DNA from: Acidimicrobiia bacterium | GTDB lineage: Bacteria; Actinomycetota; Acidimicrobiia; IMCC26256; JAENVU01 | Direction of reading: 5' to 3' | NCBI GenBank assembly: GCA_017882945.1 | Contig: JADGON010000348.1 | Coordinates: 1 to 8,971 of the forward strand | DNA: 8,971 nucleotides | Shown: positions 1-6,009 of the stretch, in pieces | Layout of the letters: every line of letters begins with the position of its first letter | Numbering within the stretch: position 1 is the stretch's first letter | Position numbers and translations under genes: made by a program | Notes under the pieces: generated by a model | Seen by the model: only the letters and a program-made list of their open reading frames with translations | Database searches by the model: none | What the model was told of the DNA's origin: nothing

Positions 1-1
1 C

Positions 2-46
2 TTCCGAGAGCCCGCCACGACCACCACCGACAACCACCCGGCATGA
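2..46 (+). CDS. possible C-terminal end of an upstream gene (lspA expected)
   Basis: All three forward frames are open from the window edge to a stop before or just after the rluD start, so the identity of this stub cannot be read directly. The frame ending in TGA at 44-46 has the strongest GC bias at third codon positions (12 of 14 codons) and would end in a Thr-rich hydrophilic tail (residues TTTTDNHPA). It leaves a 9-base gap to the rluD GTG. The frames ending at 57-59 and 61-63 are alternatives that would overlap the rluD start. In many actinobacteria lspA (signal peptidase II) directly precedes rluD, which is the only reason for suggesting it. No LspA motif is visible. Confidence 0.3.
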   Translation, partial: FREPATTTTDNHPA

Positions 47-49
47 GGG
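45..49 (+). promoter_or_regulatory. ribosome binding site of rluD
   Basis: GAGGG lies 6 bases before the GTG at 56 and supports that GTG as the start. It overlaps the TGA at 44-46 of the most likely upstream frame, which suggests translational coupling of the two genes. Confidence 0.55.
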
Positions 50-55
50 CAGCCC

Positions 56-964
56 GTGAGTGAGTCGCTGTCGGTCCCGAGCGCGCTTGCGGGGGAGCGG
101 GTGGATCGGGCGGTCGCGCTGCTGACCGGCTGGTCGCGTGCCGAGGTGCAGGTGCTGATCGACGACGCGGCGGTCCTTGTGGAGGGCAAGACGGTGATCA
201 AGAGCCGTCGACTGCTCGAAGGCGAGATCGTCGAGCTGCTCGCCGAGCCCGAGCCGGTGGGGCTGCCCGAGCCACAGCCGATCCCCATCGTGGTGGTGAG
301 CGAGGACGCCGACGTGATCGTCGTCGACAAGCCCGCGGGTCTCATCGTGCACCCCGGAGCCGGCCATCCGGACGGCACGCTCGTGAACGGCCTCCTCGAC
401 CGCTTCCCCGAGATCGCCGACGTCGGCGACCCGGCTCGACCGGGCATCGTGCACCGGCTCGACGCGAACACGAGTGGGCTGCTCGCAGTGGCGCGCACGC
501 CCGTCGCGTACGAGGCGCTCGTTGCCGCGCTCGCCGCGAGGACGGTGGATCGGGGATACGTCGCGCTGGTCTGGGGGGTGCCCGACTCCGGCAGCGGGAT
601 GATCGACGCGCCGATCGGGCGGTCGGTCCGGCGGCCGACGCGCATGGCGGTCCGTGAGGGCGGTCGGCAGGCCCGGACCCGCTACACCGTCGAGCGCACC
701 TTCACGGAGTCGGGGGTCAGCCTCCTGCGGTGCTCACTCGAGACGGGACGTACGCACCAGATCCGCGTGCATCTCGCGGCGATCCATCATCCGGTCGTCG
801 GTGATCCGGCGTACGGCGGGATCCGGTCGGGGGTCGAGATCGCGCGACCGTTCCTCCATGCGGCGACACTCGCGTTCGCGCACCCGGTTACGGGCGAGCC
901 CCGACAGTTTGCTTCGCCGCTTCCACCCGATCTCGTGCGGGTGTTGGAGCAGCTGAGCGATTGA
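56..964 (+). CDS. rluD: RluA/RluD-family 23S rRNA pseudouridine synthase
   Basis: A 302-residue cytoplasmic enzyme expected to isomerise uridine to pseudouridine in RNA. E. coli RluD acts on helix 69 of 23S rRNA at 1911, 1915 and 1917. Residues 10-65 form an S4-like RNA-binding domain (GERVDRAVALLTGWSRAEVQ). The synthase domain follows, with the family signature HRLDANTSGLL; its Asp136 is the expected catalytic residue. The RTHQIRVHLA motif (232-241) and the VVGDPAYGG segment (247-255) are also typical. Length matches the family. The start is GTG at 56 with GAGGG 6 bases upstream. The 3' end overlaps the convergent haem-protein gene by 77 bases (888-964). The family assignment is sure. The exact target (RluD rather than another RluA paralogue) is inferred from the S4 domain and from the lspA-rluD-dnaE neighbourhood of actinobacteria. 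Confidence 0.93.
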   Translation: MSESLSVPSALAGERVDRAVALLTGWSRAEVQVLIDDAAVLVEGKTVIKSRRLLEGEIVELLAEPEPVGLPEPQPIPIVVVSEDADVIVVDKPAGLIVHPGAGHPDGTLVNGLLDRFPEIADVGDPARPGIVHRLDANTSGLLAVARTPVAYEALVAALAARTVDRGYVALVWGVPDSGSGMIDAPIGRSVRRPTRMAVREGGRQARTRYTVERTFTESGVSLLRCSLETGRTHQIRVHLAAIHHPVVGDPAYGGIRSGVEIARPFLHAATLAFAHPVTGEPRQFASPLPPDLVRVLEQLSD

Positions 965-1472
965 CCACTCGCAACGCGGTGAGGCTCGCCACGAGCACGG
1001 TGCTCCCGATCGCGAAGTACGCCACGCCGATGCTGCCCGAGTCGGTGCCGGCGGTGAGCGCGTGGACGGTGGCGAACGCGAAGAGACCGAAGCTGCTGAG
1101 GTGCACGGCATGCCAGAACCGGCGGGGGATCCGGCGCTGGAGCAATGACGTGATCTCGATCGCGACGAGCAGGTAGAGCGCCACCACGCCCCACGCGACC
1201 GCCACCGGCTTCCAGGTCGAGGCGAAGGGCACGAAGAGCTCGGCCGGGCCGAAGTGCACGTACGAGTCGAGCCAGAGGCCCAGGATGTGGACGCCGACGA
1301 AGACCACCGTGAGCGCGCCGAGGAAGCGGTGGAGGTCGAGCACCCACGCCGGCTTCGGCCGGCGCGAGAGCCGACCGGAGAGCAGCAGGCCCCAGACCAC
1401 CGACGCGGTGGCCAGGCCCCACGACACGAACCCACCGGCGCGCGCGGTGTACCACCAGAACTGGGAGCTCAT
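888..1472 (-). CDS. ferric reductase-like haem b transmembrane protein
   Basis: A 194-residue integral membrane protein resembling the ferric reductase-like transmembrane (FRD/YedZ-like) family. Hydrophobic segments lie at about 13-32, 50-68, 88-110, 124-141 and 147-168. Histidines inside or next to helices suit two b haems: H48 (LDLHRF), H62 (GVHILG), H121 or H124 (FWHAVHLSS) and H137 (ATVHALTAG). The expected role is electron transfer across the membrane. No cytoplasmic NAD/FAD reductase domain follows, so an electron donor must come from elsewhere. The start is ATG at 1472, overlapping the apbE stop in an ATGA arrangement. The open frame runs further upstream to 1736, but that extension is Arg-rich antisense to apbE and is not protein-like. 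The last 26 or so hydrophilic residues overlap rluD tail to tail. The family is clear; the physiological substrate is unknown, and 'ferric reductase' is only a family name. Confidence 0.85.
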   Translation of the reverse strand: MSSQFWWYTARAGGFVSWGLATASVVWGLLLSGRLSRRPKPAWVLDLHRFLGALTVVFVGVHILGLWLDSYVHFGPAELFVPFASTWKPVAVAWGVVALYLLVAIEITSLLQRRIPRRFWHAVHLSSFGLFAFATVHALTAGTDSGSIGVAYFAIGSTVLVASLTALRVVNRSAAPTPARDRVEAAKQTVGARP

Positions 1473-2389
1473 CGCAGGTACTCCTCGATCCCGGCCAGGC
1501 GGATCACGTTTCCCGAATCGCCGACGAGGAGGCCGGTTGCGTGCGCGTCCTCGATGATCTCGGCGGCACCATCGGCGCCGGCGACGAACACGGCCTTGGT
1601 CAACCGCTCCGCGATCGCCGCCGACCCGGCGACGATCGTGACCGATGTCAGTCCCGCGGCGGCCGGCCGGCCCCGTCGCGGATCGAGCAGGTGGTGCAGC
1701 GGCATCCCAGCGCGCTTCCAGCGTCGCTTGGAGCACGAGCTGGTCGCGACCGCGCCGTCGGCGAGTGCGATGCGGAGGTCGGGGAGGTGCTCGACGTCGA
1801 CGATCCAGCCGTCCGCGGTGGGAGCCGCGCCCCGGACCCTGAGGTCGCCGCCGATGTTGACGCAGGCACCCGCCGCGCCGGCTTCGAGCAGCTCGTCCGC
1901 GACGAGGTCCGCCGCCAGGCCCTTCCCGATGCCTCCGAGATCGATCTCGGTGCCGGGCGGCAGCGTGACGGAGCGGACCGCGGCGTCGATGTCGATGCCC
2001 GCGCAGCCGGGCGCGGCGCCGGGGGAGTCGTACGGGGAGGGGTCGTCTGCGCTCAGCTGCGCGAACGTGCGGTCGTACCCGGCCGCAACCAGCGCGGGGA
2101 GCACCGTCGGGTCGAAGCGGCCGTCCGTGGCCTTCCAGGCGTCCACCGCGGCGATCACGCCGGTGAGCGTGTCGCTGGAAACGATGACGGGCCGGCCCGG
2201 CAGTCGATTCAGCCGGCTCAGCTCGCTGTCCGGCCGAAAGCGGCTCCAGCGCGCTTCGAGCTGGTCGATCCGGGCGCGCGCCGCGGGCGCGAGATCGGGG
2301 TGGCCGCCCACCACGATCACATGGACGTCGCTTCCCATTGCACCGAAGCGGATCTCGCTGACCGAGGGGCGCGCGTCGGTGAGCGTCAT
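1469..2389 (-). CDS. apbE: FAD:protein FMN transferase (ApbE family)
   Basis: A 306-residue member of the ApbE family, which transfers FMN from FAD to a Thr of a target protein, usually outside the membrane. Visible motifs: AMGSDVHV (17-24), FRPDSELSRLN (51-61), FDPTV (92-96), IDLGGIGKGLAAD (149-161), NIGGDLRV (178-185), ATSS (215-218) and HHLLDPRRGRP (232-242). The C-terminal segment AERLTKAVFV (260-269) has Glu261 and Lys265 where the classical Mg-binding Asp and Thr would align. No lipoprotein box or signal peptide is seen at this start, so the protein looks cytoplasmic or exported without a classical leader. ATG at 2389 shares one base with the preceding stop (TGATG). M18 is a less likely start because it would lose an N-terminal strand. 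Coupling to the haem protein downstream suggests flavin and haem cofactors for one electron chain. No FMN-binding acceptor gene is recognised nearby. Confidence 0.93.
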   Translation of the reverse strand: MTLTDARPSVSEIRFGAMGSDVHVIVVGGHPDLAPAARARIDQLEARWSRFRPDSELSRLNRLPGRPVIVSSDTLTGVIAAVDAWKATDGRFDPTVLPALVAAGYDRTFAQLSADDPSPYDSPGAAPGCAGIDIDAAVRSVTLPPGTEIDLGGIGKGLAADLVADELLEAGAAGACVNIGGDLRVRGAAPTADGWIVDVEHLPDLRIALADGAVATSSCSKRRWKRAGMPLHHLLDPRRGRPAAAGLTSVTIVAGSAAIAERLTKAVFVAGADGAAEIIEDAHATGLLVGDSGNVIRLAGIEEYLR

Positions 2390-2883
2390 CAGCTGGTCTT
2401 GGTGGTGGTCACCGGCGCGGGTCGCGGTGCCGGAGCGGAGGCGACGGGTGCTGCGGCCCGCTGCGGTGCCGGAGCGGCCGCGGCCGGCGCCGAACGGGTC
2501 GAGCCGCCCGACGAGCTTGCAGCACGTGACCCGCCCGAGCTCGCTGCGGTGCCGGAGCCCGCCGTGGTGCCGGTCGCCGCCGGACCGGTCGCGGCCGGGA
2601 CGGGCACCTGACGATGGATGATCACCACCACCTGCCGGGGCGGCAGCGTGGTCGGCGTGATCGCTGCGGCCGGCTGGCTGGCTGCGACCGTCTGGGTCGG
2701 GGTCGACAGCGTGAGCGCCGCGATGAAGCCGAACAGCGCAGTGGCACTCAATCCTGCCACCATGATCCGGCTGGTCGCTGCCGGGTGGCGCCGCGTCCGG
2801 GACGGGGGGCGCTTCGCGGCGGGTGCCGCGTTCGATCGGGCTGCCAGCGCGGCCGCTCGGCGTGCGAGGTCCGGGTCAGTCAT
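2389..2883 (-). CDS. single-pass membrane protein with Ala/Pro/Ser/Thr-rich tail, unknown function
   Basis: A 164-residue protein that I do not recognise. It has a basic, Ala/Arg-rich cytoplasmic N-terminus (1-38) and one hydrophobic helix (about 40-60, VAGLSATALFGFIAAL). A short beta-like stretch follows (residues 83-95, including RQVVVIIHRQVPV), then a roughly 65-residue tail of Ala, Pro, Ser, Gly and Thr that should be outside the cell and disordered. The positive-inside rule places the tail outside. ATG at 2883 overlaps the upstream stop by 8 bases. The frame is open upstream to 3063, but that part is antisense-like Arg/Pro-rich sequence within the preceding gene. The layout (helix, short hydrophobic strand ending PVPAA, low-complexity tail) matches its upstream neighbour, so the two may be divergent paralogues. 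Membership of the operon is firm; function is unknown, with a role as redox partner or anchor only a guess. Confidence 0.75.
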   Translation of the reverse strand: MTDPDLARRAAALAARSNAAPAAKRPPSRTRRHPAATSRIMVAGLSATALFGFIAALTLSTPTQTVAASQPAAAITPTTLPPRQVVVIIHRQVPVPAATGPAATGTTAGSGTAASSGGSRAASSSGGSTRSAPAAAAPAPQRAAAPVASAPAPRPAPVTTTKTS

Positions 2884-3331
2884 CCTCGTGTCCACCCGGG
2901 GAGCTCGTCGATCCGGAACCACTCGAGGTGTCCTCGGGGTGCGCCGGCTGGGTCCCGCCCTTGTCGTCGCCGGGGTGGGCCGGGCTGACGACAGGAGCCG
3001 TTCCCGTCGCCGGCGCGGGGGCAGTGCTGGACACGCGGGTGTCGCCGCTGGAGCGCTGCTCACCGGTCGCGTTGCTCCGCGAGCCGGTGTCCCCGCTCGT
3101 GGCGGTGCCGCCGTCCGTCGCCGCAGCCGGGGCGGGAACCGGGTCGTCCACGATGATCGTCTTGACCTCGGTCCGTGCGGGCTGCGTGGCGTCGATGGGG
3201 CTGAGCTTGCCGACCCGGGTGGTGTCGTTGGTCAGGCCGAACAGGCCCATGCTCGAACCCAGCGCGATGAGGGCAGCCGATGCCGTCAGCGAGATCGCGC
3301 CGACGGTGGCGAGAGTCTTGCGTCGATCCAT
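2876..3331 (-). CDS. membrane-anchored exported protein with Ser/Thr/Gly/Pro-rich tail, unknown function
   Basis: A 151-residue protein that I do not recognise; it is the first gene of the minus-strand operon. It starts with MDRRKT, then a hydrophobic segment at about 8-33 that is a signal anchor or an uncleaved signal peptide. A short ordered stretch follows (34-68, TTRVGKLSPIDATQ and then VKTIIVDDPVPAPAA), then a disordered tail rich in Ser, Thr, Gly, Asp and Pro ending in HEDD. ATG at 3331 was chosen because GAAGGA sits 7 bases upstream; the frame stays open to 3568, but that part crosses the divergent promoter and the opposite regulator gene. No cysteine or CXXCH motif is present, so it is not a cytochrome c or a lipoprotein. 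A DGGTAT hexapeptide (73-78) faintly recalls ApbE target sites but lacks the spacing of the known motif. Function unknown. Confidence 0.77.
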   Translation of the reverse strand: MDRRKTLATVGAISLTASAALIALGSSMGLFGLTNDTTRVGKLSPIDATQPARTEVKTIIVDDPVPAPAAATDGGTATSGDTGSRSNATGEQRSSGDTRVSSTAPAPATGTAPVVSPAHPGDDKGGTQPAHPEDTSSGSGSTSSPGGHEDD

Positions 3332-3338
3332 GATGAGA

Positions 3339-3344
3339 TCCTTC
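3339..3344 (-). promoter_or_regulatory. ribosome binding site of the minus-strand operon
   Basis: GAAGGA on the minus strand lies 7 bases before the ATG at 3331. It is the best Shine-Dalgarno match in the operon and decides the start of the first gene. The three downstream genes have overlapping starts and probably depend on coupling. Confidence 0.65.
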
Positions 3345-3393
3345 AGCTCGTGGGGGCGGTTCGTTGTCGTGGTGACACCGTAGAGATCGACAT

Positions 3394-3422
3394 TCCAAGC
3401 CGAGACCCGAGAAGTTCCAAGA
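3394..3422. repeat. direct repeat TTCCAAG, candidate response-regulator operator
   Basis: Two exact TTCCAAG copies start 22 bases apart, about two helical turns, in the divergent gap in front of an OmpR-family regulator. Regulators of this family bind tandem direct repeats, often near 11 or 22 base spacing. A seven-base repeat can occur by chance in a gap of this size, so the operator assignment is tentative. Confidence 0.35.
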
Positions 3423-3461
3423 TTCGGCCAACCCTCCCTGCTCGCGTCGAAGTGTCTGTGC

Positions 3462-3466
3462 GAGGG
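3462..3466 (+). promoter_or_regulatory. ribosome binding site of the response regulator gene
   Basis: GAGGG lies 7 bases before the ATG at 3474 and supports that start. Confidence 0.6.
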
Positions 3467-3473
3467 TGTCTCC

Positions 3474-4157
3474 ATGCGGGTCTTGATGGTCGAAGATGAC
3501 GACGCGATCGCCGTGCCACTCGCGCGGGGTCTGGAGCGAGAGGGCTTCGAGGTCGCACGCGCGGCCACCGGGGAGCTGGCGCTGGCCGCGCAGGACTACG
3601 ACGTCGTGCTGCTCGATCTGGGTCTGCCCGACATCGACGGTTTCGACGTGTGCCGCCGGCTCCGCGCGGGATCGGACGTCCCGATCATCGTCGTGACCGC
3701 GCGCGGCGACGAGGTCGATCGCGTGGTGGGACTCGAGCTGGGCGCGGACGACTACATCGTCAAGCCGTTCGGGTTCCGTGAGCTCATCGCGCGGATCCGC
3801 GCGGTGACGCGTCGCGCCCAGCCGCGCACGGATGATCTCGCTCCCGGCACGGTCGGCGCGCTCACGATCGACCGTCGCACGCACCAGGTCACGATGGACG
3901 ACCGGGCGTTGGCCCTCACACCCAAGGAGTTCGATCTCCTCGCGCTCCTCGCCGAGCAGCCCGGCACCGTCTTTCCTCGCGCCCAGATCCTCGAGGAGGT
4001 CTGGGACGCGCACTGGTACGGGCCGACCAAGACGCTCGATGTCCATGTCGCCGCGCTGCGCAAGAAGCTCGGCGATCCCGCCTGGATCGAGACGGTGCGC
4101 GGGGTCGGGTTCCGGCTCGTCGAGCCGCCGAGCGAGGAAGCGGGCTCGGCCGGGTAG
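3474..4157 (+). CDS. OmpR/PhoB-family two-component response regulator
   Basis: A 227-residue cytoplasmic transcription factor. The receiver domain (1-115) has the acidic pocket E7/D8/D9, phosphoacceptor Asp48 (VVLLDLGLPD), Thr75 (VVTARGD) and Lys97 (DDYIVKPF). The C-terminal winged-helix DNA-binding domain (about 128-216) has the typical LTPKEFDLLALLAE, GTVFPRAQILEEVW, LDVHVAALRKKLG and IETVRGVGFRL segments. Length and all key residues are normal, so it should be phosphorylated by the kinase encoded 18 bases downstream. It is divergent from the apbE/haem operon across 142 bases. This is the usual arrangement for a regulator that controls both its own gene and the operon opposite. The signal is unknown. 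Confidence 0.95.
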   Translation: MRVLMVEDDDAIAVPLARGLEREGFEVARAATGELALAAQDYDVVLLDLGLPDIDGFDVCRRLRAGSDVPIIVVTARGDEVDRVVGLELGADDYIVKPFGFRELIARIRAVTRRAQPRTDDLAPGTVGALTIDRRTHQVTMDDRALALTPKEFDLLALLAEQPGTVFPRAQILEEVWDAHWYGPTKTLDVHVAALRKKLGDPAWIETVRGVGFRLVEPPSEEAGSAG

Positions 4158-4175
4158 TCGGGCCGACGACCTCAC

Positions 4176-5555
4176 GTGCGCCGCCGACTGCTGCTGAGCT
4201 ACCTCTCGATCACCGTCTTCGTCCTGCTGGTGCTCGAGATCCCGCTCGGCTTCGCGTACGCGCAGTCCGAGCGCCGCCGGCTCACCGCCGCGGTGCAGCA
4301 CGACGCGTTGGCACTGTCGATCCGCGCGGAAGAGGGACTCGAGAGCGGGAACCTCCCGCAGCTGAAGAAGGTCGTCGATACCTACCAGCGCGACACCGGT
4401 GGAAGGGTCGTCGTCGTGGGAAAGGACGGCACGCTGCTCGCCGACTCGGATCCGCTCCGGGCGGGGCCCCGGAACTTCTCCAGCCGGCCGGAGTTCCGGG
4501 CCGCGCTGCGCGGCAAGGAGAACAGCGGCTCGAGGTACTCCGCAACACTGAAGCAGACCCTCCAGTACTTCGCGGTGCCGGTCGTGAACGGCAACGTGCC
4601 GATCGGCGCACTGCGGGTCACCTACCCCACCTCGTTCGTCGACGCTCGGATTCGCCGCACCTGGCTGGTGCTGGCCGGAGTCGGGGCCATCGTGCTCGCG
4701 GTCGTCTTCCTCGTCAGCCTGCGGCTGGCCCGGCAGGTCACGAAGCCGCTCGACGACCTCGAGCGAGCGGCGGGGGATCTGGGCCACGGTGACCTCGAGG
4801 CGCGCACGGTGATCCCTGCGGGCCCGCCCGAGATCCGTGAGCTCGCGGAGTCGTTCAACCGCACCGCGGCGCGGCTGGAGGAGCTCGTCACGTCGCAACA
4901 GGCCTTCGTTGCCGATGCCTCGCACCAGCTGCGGACGCCGCTCGCGGCGCTCCGCCTCCGGCTCGAGAACCTGGAGGGGGAGCTCGGGAACGCACCCGAG
5001 CCCGCGCGTGAAGACGTCGTCGGCGCACTGGACGAAGTGGCCCGCCTCTCGCGGCTGGTCGACGGGCTCCTGGAGCTGGCCCGCGCCGAACGCAGCGTGA
5101 CCGCGACGGGGCCCATCGCCGTGAGGCCGTTGGTGGACCAGCGCGTCGACGCGTGGTCGGCGCTCGCGTCCGAGCGGGACGTGGACCTGGTCGCCCGGAT
5201 CGATGGTGATCTCGTCGTGAGCTCGGCGCCCGGGCGGCTCGATCAGGTGCTCGACAACCTGTTGGCCAACGCCCTCGACATCGCTCCCGGGGGAAGCGCG
5301 GTCCGCGTGACCGGCCGTCGAACGGGGGCGGGCATCGAGCTCGTCGTGCTCGACGCAGGTCCGGGGATGAGCGCGGAGCAGCGGGCGCATGCCTTCGACC
5401 GGTTCTGGCGCCCGAGCGGGGCGGACCGCAACGGGGGCTCCGGGCTCGGCTTGTCGATCGTGAAGCGGCTCGTCACCGCCGACGGTGGGTCGGTCGAGCT
5501 CGACGAGTCACCCGAAGGTGGTCTCGCCGCGCGGGTCCTCCTCAGGGAGTGGTAG
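4176..5555 (+). CDS. membrane sensor histidine kinase
   Basis: A 459-residue kinase, partner of the preceding regulator. TM1 (about 8-29) and TM2 (about 163-185) flank an extracytoplasmic sensor region (30-160) with a PAS/Cache-like look (GRVVVVGKDGTLLADSDP, then YFAVPVV and GALRVTYP). HAMP follows (186-240). The dimerisation domain carries the phosphorylated His250 (DASHQLRTPLAALR). The ATPase domain has the N box (DNLLANALDIAP, Asn361 and Asn365), G1 (DAGPGM, 393-398), F box (FDRFWRP, 407-413) and G2 (GSGLGLSIVK, 421-430). The N box ends in LDIAP where HTP or YTP is usual, a mild deviation. The start is GTG at 4176 with no strong Shine-Dalgarno; it gives a proper short cytoplasmic N-terminus (MRRRLLL). 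The gene shares 14 bases tail to tail with the convergent Rrf2 gene. The ligand cannot be deduced. Confidence 0.95.
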   Translation: MRRRLLLSYLSITVFVLLVLEIPLGFAYAQSERRRLTAAVQHDALALSIRAEEGLESGNLPQLKKVVDTYQRDTGGRVVVVGKDGTLLADSDPLRAGPRNFSSRPEFRAALRGKENSGSRYSATLKQTLQYFAVPVVNGNVPIGALRVTYPTSFVDARIRRTWLVLAGVGAIVLAVVFLVSLRLARQVTKPLDDLERAAGDLGHGDLEARTVIPAGPPEIRELAESFNRTAARLEELVTSQQAFVADASHQLRTPLAALRLRLENLEGELGNAPEPAREDVVGALDEVARLSRLVDGLLELARAERSVTATGPIAVRPLVDQRVDAWSALASERDVDLVARIDGDLVVSSAPGRLDQVLDNLLANALDIAPGGSAVRVTGRRTGAGIELVVLDAGPGMSAEQRAHAFDRFWRPSGADRNGGSGLGLSIVKRLVTADGGSVELDESPEGGLAARVLLREW

Positions 5556-6009
5556 CTCGGCTCGTCCGGCGGTCCCGCGCGGTGCTCGTCACCGACGCGA
5601 CGTCCGGGTGGCCGATCCGGGTCCGGTCGACGAGCTCGGCCAGCGTGTAGCCCGCCAGGAGCTTGCCCATCTCCTCGGAGACGCCGACCCAGACCTCTTG
5701 CAGCACGCAGTGGCCCTCGCAGTGGTCGTGCTCACCCATCAGCGTGGTCAACGGGCCGTCGACCGCGGCGAGGATCTCGGCGACGGTGATCTCCGTCGGC
5801 GGGCGCGCGAGCACGTAGCCACCACCGACCCCGCGCTTCGAGCGCACGAGGCCCGCGCCCTTGACCGCGAGCAGGATCTGCTCGAGGTAGGGCTGGGGCA
5901 GATTCGTGCGTTCGGCGATCTCCTTGACCGACGTCGGTCGGTCGGACTCGTGCAGCGCGAGCGACAGCAATGCGCGCGCCGCGTAATCGCCACGGGTCGA
6001 AACCTTCAC
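5542..6009 (-). CDS. Rrf2-family transcriptional regulator
   Basis: A 155-residue DNA-binding protein of the Rrf2 family, whose members (IscR, NsrR, RirA, CymR) sense Fe-S status, nitric oxide, iron or sulfur. The N-terminal winged helix is clear: VSTRGDYAARALLSLALH (3-20), SVKEIAERTNLPQPYLEQIL (27-46) and the wing VRSKRGVGGGYVLARPP (55-71), then ITVAEILAAVDGPL. Three spaced cysteines bind an Fe-S cluster in IscR-type proteins. Here the segment EHDHCEGHCVLQEVW (93-107) has only C97 and C101, plus H94, H96 and H100. The start is GTG at 6009 because the frame upstream is antisense to the phosphodiesterase gene and not protein-like; no Shine-Dalgarno is seen. The gene is divergent from the phosphodiesterase across 54 bases. 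Family sure; effector and targets unknown. Confidence 0.92.
   Translation of the reverse strand: MKVSTRGDYAARALLSLALHESDRPTSVKEIAERTNLPQPYLEQILLAVKGAGLVRSKRGVGGGYVLARPPTEITVAEILAAVDGPLTTLMGEHDHCEGHCVLQEVWVGVSEEMGKLLAGYTLAELVDRTRIGHPDVASVTSTARDRRTSRATTP

Larger units (their letters stand above)
3332..3473. promoter_or_regulatory. divergent control region between the redox operon and the two-component system
   Basis: This 142-base gap must hold the promoters for both the minus-strand operon and the plus-strand regulator gene. On the minus strand, TACGGT (3383 to 3378) fits the TAnnnT -10 pattern of actinobacteria; the matching -35 position (TCTCGG at 3406-3401) is poor, as expected of an activator-dependent promoter. 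On the plus strand no convincing -10 is seen. TTCCAAG occurs twice, at 3394-3400 and 3416-3422. The transcription signals are inferred; the divergent layout is certain. Confidence 0.5.

Noticed and set aside
1254..2621. 455-residue plus-strand open frame opposite apbE and the small membrane proteins
   Set aside because: Low-complexity Arg/Ser/Pro composition with no motif, antisense to apbE whose motifs are unmistakable.
3098..3115. DGGTAT hexapeptide in the first small protein as an ApbE flavinylation site
   Set aside because: The recognised target pattern is about D-x-x-S/T-G/S-A-T; this sequence lacks one residue and sits in a disordered Ser/Thr/Gly tail, so the match is probably by chance.
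3060..5390. 776-residue minus-strand open frame opposite the two-component genes
   Set aside because: It is antisense to two certain genes (response regulator and kinase), is rich in Arg, Asp, His and Pro with no domain motif, and is typical of a shadow frame in high-GC DNA.
3474..5555. Assignment to a named two-component system (for example PhoP/PhoR, MprAB or TcrA-type)
   Set aside because: Domain motifs are generic and the sensor region is not diagnostic, so no gene symbol was given.
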